Source: Bordetella bronchialis (GTDB lineage Bacteria; Pseudomonadota; Gammaproteobacteria; Burkholderiales; Burkholderiaceae_B). Taken from it: a stretch of 64,000 nt of DNA. The position numbers and the translations under genes are program-made. Below the pieces are notes generated by a model. It saw only the letters and a program-made list of their open reading frames with translations, was not told the origin of the DNA and searched no databases. The stretch is taken from assembly GCF_001676705.1 (NCBI RefSeq), contig NZ_CP016170.1, positions 4,960,001-5,024,000 on the forward strand. The letters are read 5' to 3'. This document shows, piece by piece, positions 60,923 through 64,000 of this stretch; within the stretch, counting starts at the first letter, position 1; each line of letters begins with the position of its first letter.

Positions 60923-62395
60923 ATGGCTGTATCCGGCGAGTTCGACCTGACCCTGCGCAATGGCCGCATCAGTACGGCATCCGAAACGTTCCACGCCGAT
61001 ATCGGCGTGCGCGACGGCATCATCGCCGCCGTCGCGCAGAACCTGCCGCCCGGGCGCGAGGACATCGATGTCCAGGGACGCTGGGTGCTGCCCGGCGGCA
61101 TCGACAGCCACTGCCACGTCGAGCAATTGTCCGGCATGGGCGTGATGTGCGCCGACGATTTCTACAGCGCGACCGTCTCGGCGGCCTTCGGCGGCACCAC
61201 CACCATCATCCCCTTCGCCGCGCAACACCGCGGCAATGCCATCCCGGAAGTCGTCGCCGACTACCACCGCCGCGCGGCGGAAAAAGCCGTCATCGATTAT
61301 GGCTTTCACCTGATCCTGTCGGATCCCACCGAACAGGCGCTCAAGCAGGACCTGCCGGCACTGATCCGCGACGGCATTACCTCGTTCAAGGTCTACATGA
61401 CCTACGAGCGCCTGAAGCTGGACGACTTCCAGCTGCTGGACGTGCTGGAAGTCGCCAACCGCGAGGGCGCGCTGGTGATGGTCCATGCCGAGAACAACGA
61501 CATGATCCGCTGGATCGCCCGGCGCCTGGTGGAGCGCGGCATGACCGCGCCCAAGTACCACGCCGTCGCCCACGATCCCATCGCCGAGAGCGAAGCCACC
61601 CACCGCGCCGTGGCGCTGGCCCGCCTGATGGATGTGCCGCTGCTGATCGTGCACGTGGCGGGGCTGGAGGCGGTACGCGTGATTCATTCCTCGCAGGCCC
61701 TGGGCCTGCCCATCCTGGCCGAAAGCTGCCCGCAGTACCTGTTCCTGACGCAGGAGGACCTGGACCGCGACGGCCTGGAAGGCGCCAAATATTGCTGCAG
61801 CCCGCCGCCGCGCGACGCCGCCTCGCAGCAGGCGGTGTGGGCAGGCCTGCTGGACGGCACGCTGCAGATGTATTCCTCCGATCACGCGCCCTACCGCTTC
61901 GATGCCAGCGGCAAGCTGCCCAAGGGCGACCAGACCACCTTCAAGGACATGGCCAACGGCGTGCCGGGGCTGGAACTGCGCATGCCGCTGCTGTTCTCCG
62001 AAGGCGTGCTGACGGGCCGCATGACGATAGAACGCTTCGTCGCCGTGACGTCCACCAATCATGCGCGCACCTATGGCCTGCATCCGCGCAAGGGCACCAT
62101 CGCCGTCGGCGCCGATGCCGACATCGCGGTATGGAACCCCGAACGCGAAGTGCGCGTCAGCGCGGGCATGCTGCACGATCAGGTCGGCTACACGCCCTAC
62201 GAGGGCCGCACGCTGTGCGGCTGGCCGGAGATCGTCACCAGCCGCGGCCGCATCGTCGTGCGCGACGGCAGCCTGCATGCCGAGCGGGGCAGCGGCCGGT
62301 TCCTGAAGCGCGGCACCCCGGAACCCGTGCTGCGCCAACGCCTGAACGGCAATCCCAACAGCATCATGCGCAAGGTCTTCGCCCCGGGCGCCTGA
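60923..62395 (+). CDS. Dihydropyrimidinase/D-hydantoinase family enzyme
   Basis: A 490-residue amidohydrolase. HCHVE at 63-67, the carboxylated Lys156 in TSFKVYMTY, HAENNDM, ESCPQYLFLT, and the catalytic Asp in SSDHAPYRF. It hydrolyses cyclic ureides such as hydantoins or dihydropyrimidines to N-carbamoyl amino acids. The racemase at 58.1 kb could supply or invert the hydantoin. AAGGA precedes the ATG. It shares an operon with the DapA-like gene and the following binding protein. Confidence 0.94.
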   Translation: MAVSGEFDLTLRNGRISTASETFHADIGVRDGIIAAVAQNLPPGREDIDVQGRWVLPGGIDSHCHVEQLSGMGVMCADDFYSATVSAAFGGTTTIIPFAAQHRGNAIPEVVADYHRRAAEKAVIDYGFHLILSDPTEQALKQDLPALIRDGITSFKVYMTYERLKLDDFQLLDVLEVANREGALVMVHAENNDMIRWIARRLVERGMTAPKYHAVAHDPIAESEATHRAVALARLMDVPLLIVHVAGLEAVRVIHSSQALGLPILAESCPQYLFLTQEDLDRDGLEGAKYCCSPPPRDAASQQAVWAGLLDGTLQMYSSDHAPYRFDASGKLPKGDQTTFKDMANGVPGLELRMPLLFSEGVLTGRMTIERFVAVTSTNHARTYGLHPRKGTIAVGADADIAVWNPEREVRVSAGMLHDQVGYTPYEGRTLCGWPEIVTSRGRIVVRDGSLHAERGSGRFLKRGTPEPVLRQRLNGNPNSIMRKVFAPGA

Positions 62396-62484
62396 CGGCG
62401 CCAGGGGTTTTCACGCAACGACATGCCTGCACCCAGGCCTGCGAACCGCCCTGCATCGACGCCGCCCTTACCGAGGACCGACCC

Positions 62485-63336
62485 ATGATACGAACCGCCT
62501 TCCCATCCCTGGCCGCCTGCCTGGCCGGCGCCTTGTTCGCCGTTGCCTGCGCCGGTCCAGCCTGGAGCGCCCCGCCGCTGGTCACGGGCGTGGATGCCAC
62601 CTTCGCGCCGCACGCCATGCCCAAGCTGGGAGGCGGGCTTCAGGGTTTCAATATCGACCTGGGAGAGGCCCTGGCCAGGCAGCTGGGCACGACCATCACC
62701 ATCGAAGGCACGGAATACTCGGCGCTGATACCCGGCCTGAACGCGAAGAAGTACGACTTCGTGCTGGCGCCGACCACGGCCACGCCCGAACGCGCCAAAT
62801 CGCTGCTGTTCTCCGAAGGCTATCTCAACACCGACTACACCTTCCTGGTCGCAAAGTCCAAGCCGGACATCGCGGGACTGCAGGACCTGAAGGGCAAGAC
62901 CATCGCCGTCAACAAGGGCTCGGCCTATGAAAACTGGGCCCATGACAATGCAGCCAAGTACGGCTTCAAGTACGACGTCTACGCCACCAACGCCGACGCG
63001 GTGCAGGCGGTGCAGTCGGGCCGCGCGGACGCCAACCTGGCCGGCAATACCGTCAGTGCCTGGGCGGCCAAGCAGAACCCGGCGGTAAAGACCAGCTACA
63101 CCATCCAGACCGGCCTGGTCTGGGCCCTGGCCTTCCGCAAGGACGACCAGGCCGGCCGCGACAAGGTCTCCACCGCGCTGAAATGCCTGAAGCAAAACGG
63201 CACGGTCTCCAGGCTGGCGCAGAAGTGGTTCGGGTTCACCCCCGCGCCCGGCTCGGCCGCCGCGACCGTCGGCGAAGGCCAGGGCGTGCCCGGCCTGGAA
63301 GGCTACGACGCCACGCCCGTCAAACCGAACTGCTGA
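62485..63336 (+). CDS. Amino-acid ABC transporter substrate-binding protein (family 3)
   Basis: A 283-residue periplasmic protein with a Sec signal (LAACLAGALFAVACAGPAWS, cleavage near SA). Family 3 pattern: GFNIDLGEALARQLG, YSALIPGLNAKKYDF, GKTIAVNKGSAYENWAH. The C-terminal ~30 residues form an extra Gly/Pro-rich tail. GAGGA lies 7 nt before the ATG. Probably takes up an amino acid or its derivative for the neighbouring hydantoinase pathway; the ATPase follows after a repeat-filled gap. Confidence 0.92.
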   Translation: MIRTAFPSLAACLAGALFAVACAGPAWSAPPLVTGVDATFAPHAMPKLGGGLQGFNIDLGEALARQLGTTITIEGTEYSALIPGLNAKKYDFVLAPTTATPERAKSLLFSEGYLNTDYTFLVAKSKPDIAGLQDLKGKTIAVNKGSAYENWAHDNAAKYGFKYDVYATNADAVQAVQSGRADANLAGNTVSAWAAKQNPAVKTSYTIQTGLVWALAFRKDDQAGRDKVSTALKCLKQNGTVSRLAQKWFGFTPAPGSAAATVGEGQGVPGLEGYDATPVKPNC

Positions 63337-63345
63337 AGGGAAGGG

Positions 63346-63431
63346 CCCACCCCCAAGCGCTCCGCGCTCCCCCCGAGGGAAACACCCACCCCCGAAGCGC
63401 TCCGCGCTCCCCCCTCGAGGGGGCGACGCCT
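63346..63431. repeat. Two copies of a REP-like repeat
   Basis: CACCCCC(G)AAGCGCTCCGCGCT-type sequence occurs at about 63349-63376 and 63390-63420, each with an AGCGC/GCGCT mini-stem and followed by a C-rich/G-rich pair. Together with the next hairpin it fills the gap before the ATPase gene. Confidence 0.7.
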
Positions 63432-63461
63432 GTGGACCGGCGAAGCCGGCTCCACGGCGTC
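63425..63461. other. Long hairpin with GAA triloop
   Basis: GACGCC-T-GTGGA-CCGGC, loop GAA, GCCGG-C-TCCAC-GGCGTC: 16 paired bases with one T/C mismatch. No T tract; likely a REP-type element that may stabilise the upstream binding-protein mRNA or lower readthrough. Confidence 0.65.
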
Positions 63462-63514
63462 CCCGATCGAGGGGCACTCGATTCTTGCGGTATGTCTGGT
63501 TATGGATGACTGAT

Positions 63515-64000
63515 ATGGAACGTCCCATCTTGCGGGTTGTGGGTCTGCACAAGTCCTACGGGAAGAACGAGGTCTTGAAGGGCGTGGACCTGGATGTGCG
63601 GCGGGGCGAGCTGGTGTTCGTGATCGGGCCGTCGGGCTCCGGCAAGAGCAGCCTGCTGCGCTGCTGCAATCGCCTGGAGACGGTCACGGCGGGGCAGATC
63701 GTGGTGGACGGCGACGAGATCACCGCGCATGGGGCCGACCTGAACCGTATCCGGCAGAACATCGGCATGGTGTTCCAGCACTTCAACCTGTACCGGCACA
63801 TGACGGCGCTGGGCAATGTCACGCTGGCGCTGCGCAAGGTGCAGAAGCTGGGCCGCGCGGAAGCGGACCGGCGCGGGCTGGAGGCGCTGCGCCGCGTGGG
63901 CATGGCGGATCGCGGCGATGCCTATCCGGACCAGTTGTCGGGCGGACAGCAGCAGCGCGTGGGCATCGCCCGCGCGCTGGCGCTGCGCCCCAAGATCGTG
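63515..64000 (+). CDS. Amino-acid ABC transporter ATP-binding protein (truncated by window end)
   Basis: The first 162 codons of a GlnQ-type ATPase. Walker A GPSGSGKSSLLRC, Q-loop VFQHFNLYRHMT, signature [19 protein letters not shown]; Walker B lies just past the edge. It pairs with the family 3 binding protein just upstream; no permease is encoded between the two, so it is expected further on. Confidence 0.93.
   Translation, partial: MERPILRVVGLHKSYGKNEVLKGVDLDVRRGELVFVIGPSGSGKSSLLRCCNRLETVTAGQIVVDGDEITAHGADLNRIRQNIGMVFQHFNLYRHMTALGNVTLALRKVQKLGRAEADRRGLEALRRVGMADRGDAYPDQLSGGQQQRVGIARALALRPKIV

Overview
The window is dense, very GC-rich bacterial DNA with strong third-position G/C bias. The gene set (fdsGBA-fdhD-fdsD formate dehydrogenase, a full molybdenum-cofactor locus, a four-gene set resembling the Bordetella lipid A glucosamine locus, TRAP and Dpp transporters) suggests a betaproteobacterium of the Alcaligenaceae, Bordetella- or Achromobacter-like. 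That is inference from content, not from a marker gene. No rRNA, tRNA or CRISPR array was seen.

Layout. 1-4.7 kb: a truncated Tat-exported dienelactone hydrolase and a giant AsmA-like DUF748 protein with 15-bp tandem repeats. 4.9-11.5 kb: molybdenum cofactor synthesis (moaC, moaD, moaE, moaB, moeA, mobA, moaA), interrupted by an effector-like gene with a degenerate EreA/ChaN-type domain. 11.6-21.1 kb: a ModE-like regulator, the NAD-dependent formate dehydrogenase operon fdsG-fdsB-fdsA-fdhD-fdsD, and an OFA-type oxalate/formate transporter. Cofactor synthesis, apoenzyme, sulfuration factor and a likely substrate carrier therefore sit together. 21.1-26.8 kb: five paralogous 320-330-residue proteins that each start at the very end of an RHS core and carry a shared, unrecognised C-terminal domain. 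Three are on the minus strand and two on the plus strand. Four have the same upstream element at a fixed distance, and the fifth sits directly behind another member. This is the most novel part of the window.

27-34 kb: universal stress protein, DUF442 phosphatase-like protein, a MocR regulator divergent from two amino-acid/metabolite exporters, a lipoprotein hydrolase, and a DapA-family aldolase with an FCD-type GntR regulator. 34-38 kb: YdjC-like deacetylase, GtrA, ArnT-like GT83 and GT2 glycosyltransferase, probably an undecaprenyl-phosphate-sugar route that decorates lipid A. 38.2-44.4 kb: a TRAP transporter (binding protein plus fused DctQM), LacI regulator, hydroxyacid dehydrogenase and LigI-like amidohydrolase, preceded by a 27-bp perfect palindrome.

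44.4-55.4 kb (minus strand except the last gene): DUF3820 protein, amidase, complete Dpp/Opp peptide ABC transporter and M81 (MlrC) peptidase, with a divergent D-aminoacylase. 55.4-56.7 kb: a gene-free stretch with two inverted copies of a 194-bp element bearing 32-bp terminal inverted repeats, a 17-bp tandem array and three strong hairpins. 56.7-64 kb: FAD-linked oxidase and Asp/Glu/hydantoin racemase, a divergent LysR regulator, then a DapA-family protein, a hydantoinase/dihydropyrimidinase, a family 3 binding protein and the start of an amino-acid ABC ATPase. Three 13-bp TAAC-N5-GTTA sites link the peptide/D-aminoacylase cluster and the hydantoinase cluster. They suggest one regulon for uptake and breakdown of D-amino-acid, peptide or hydantoin compounds.
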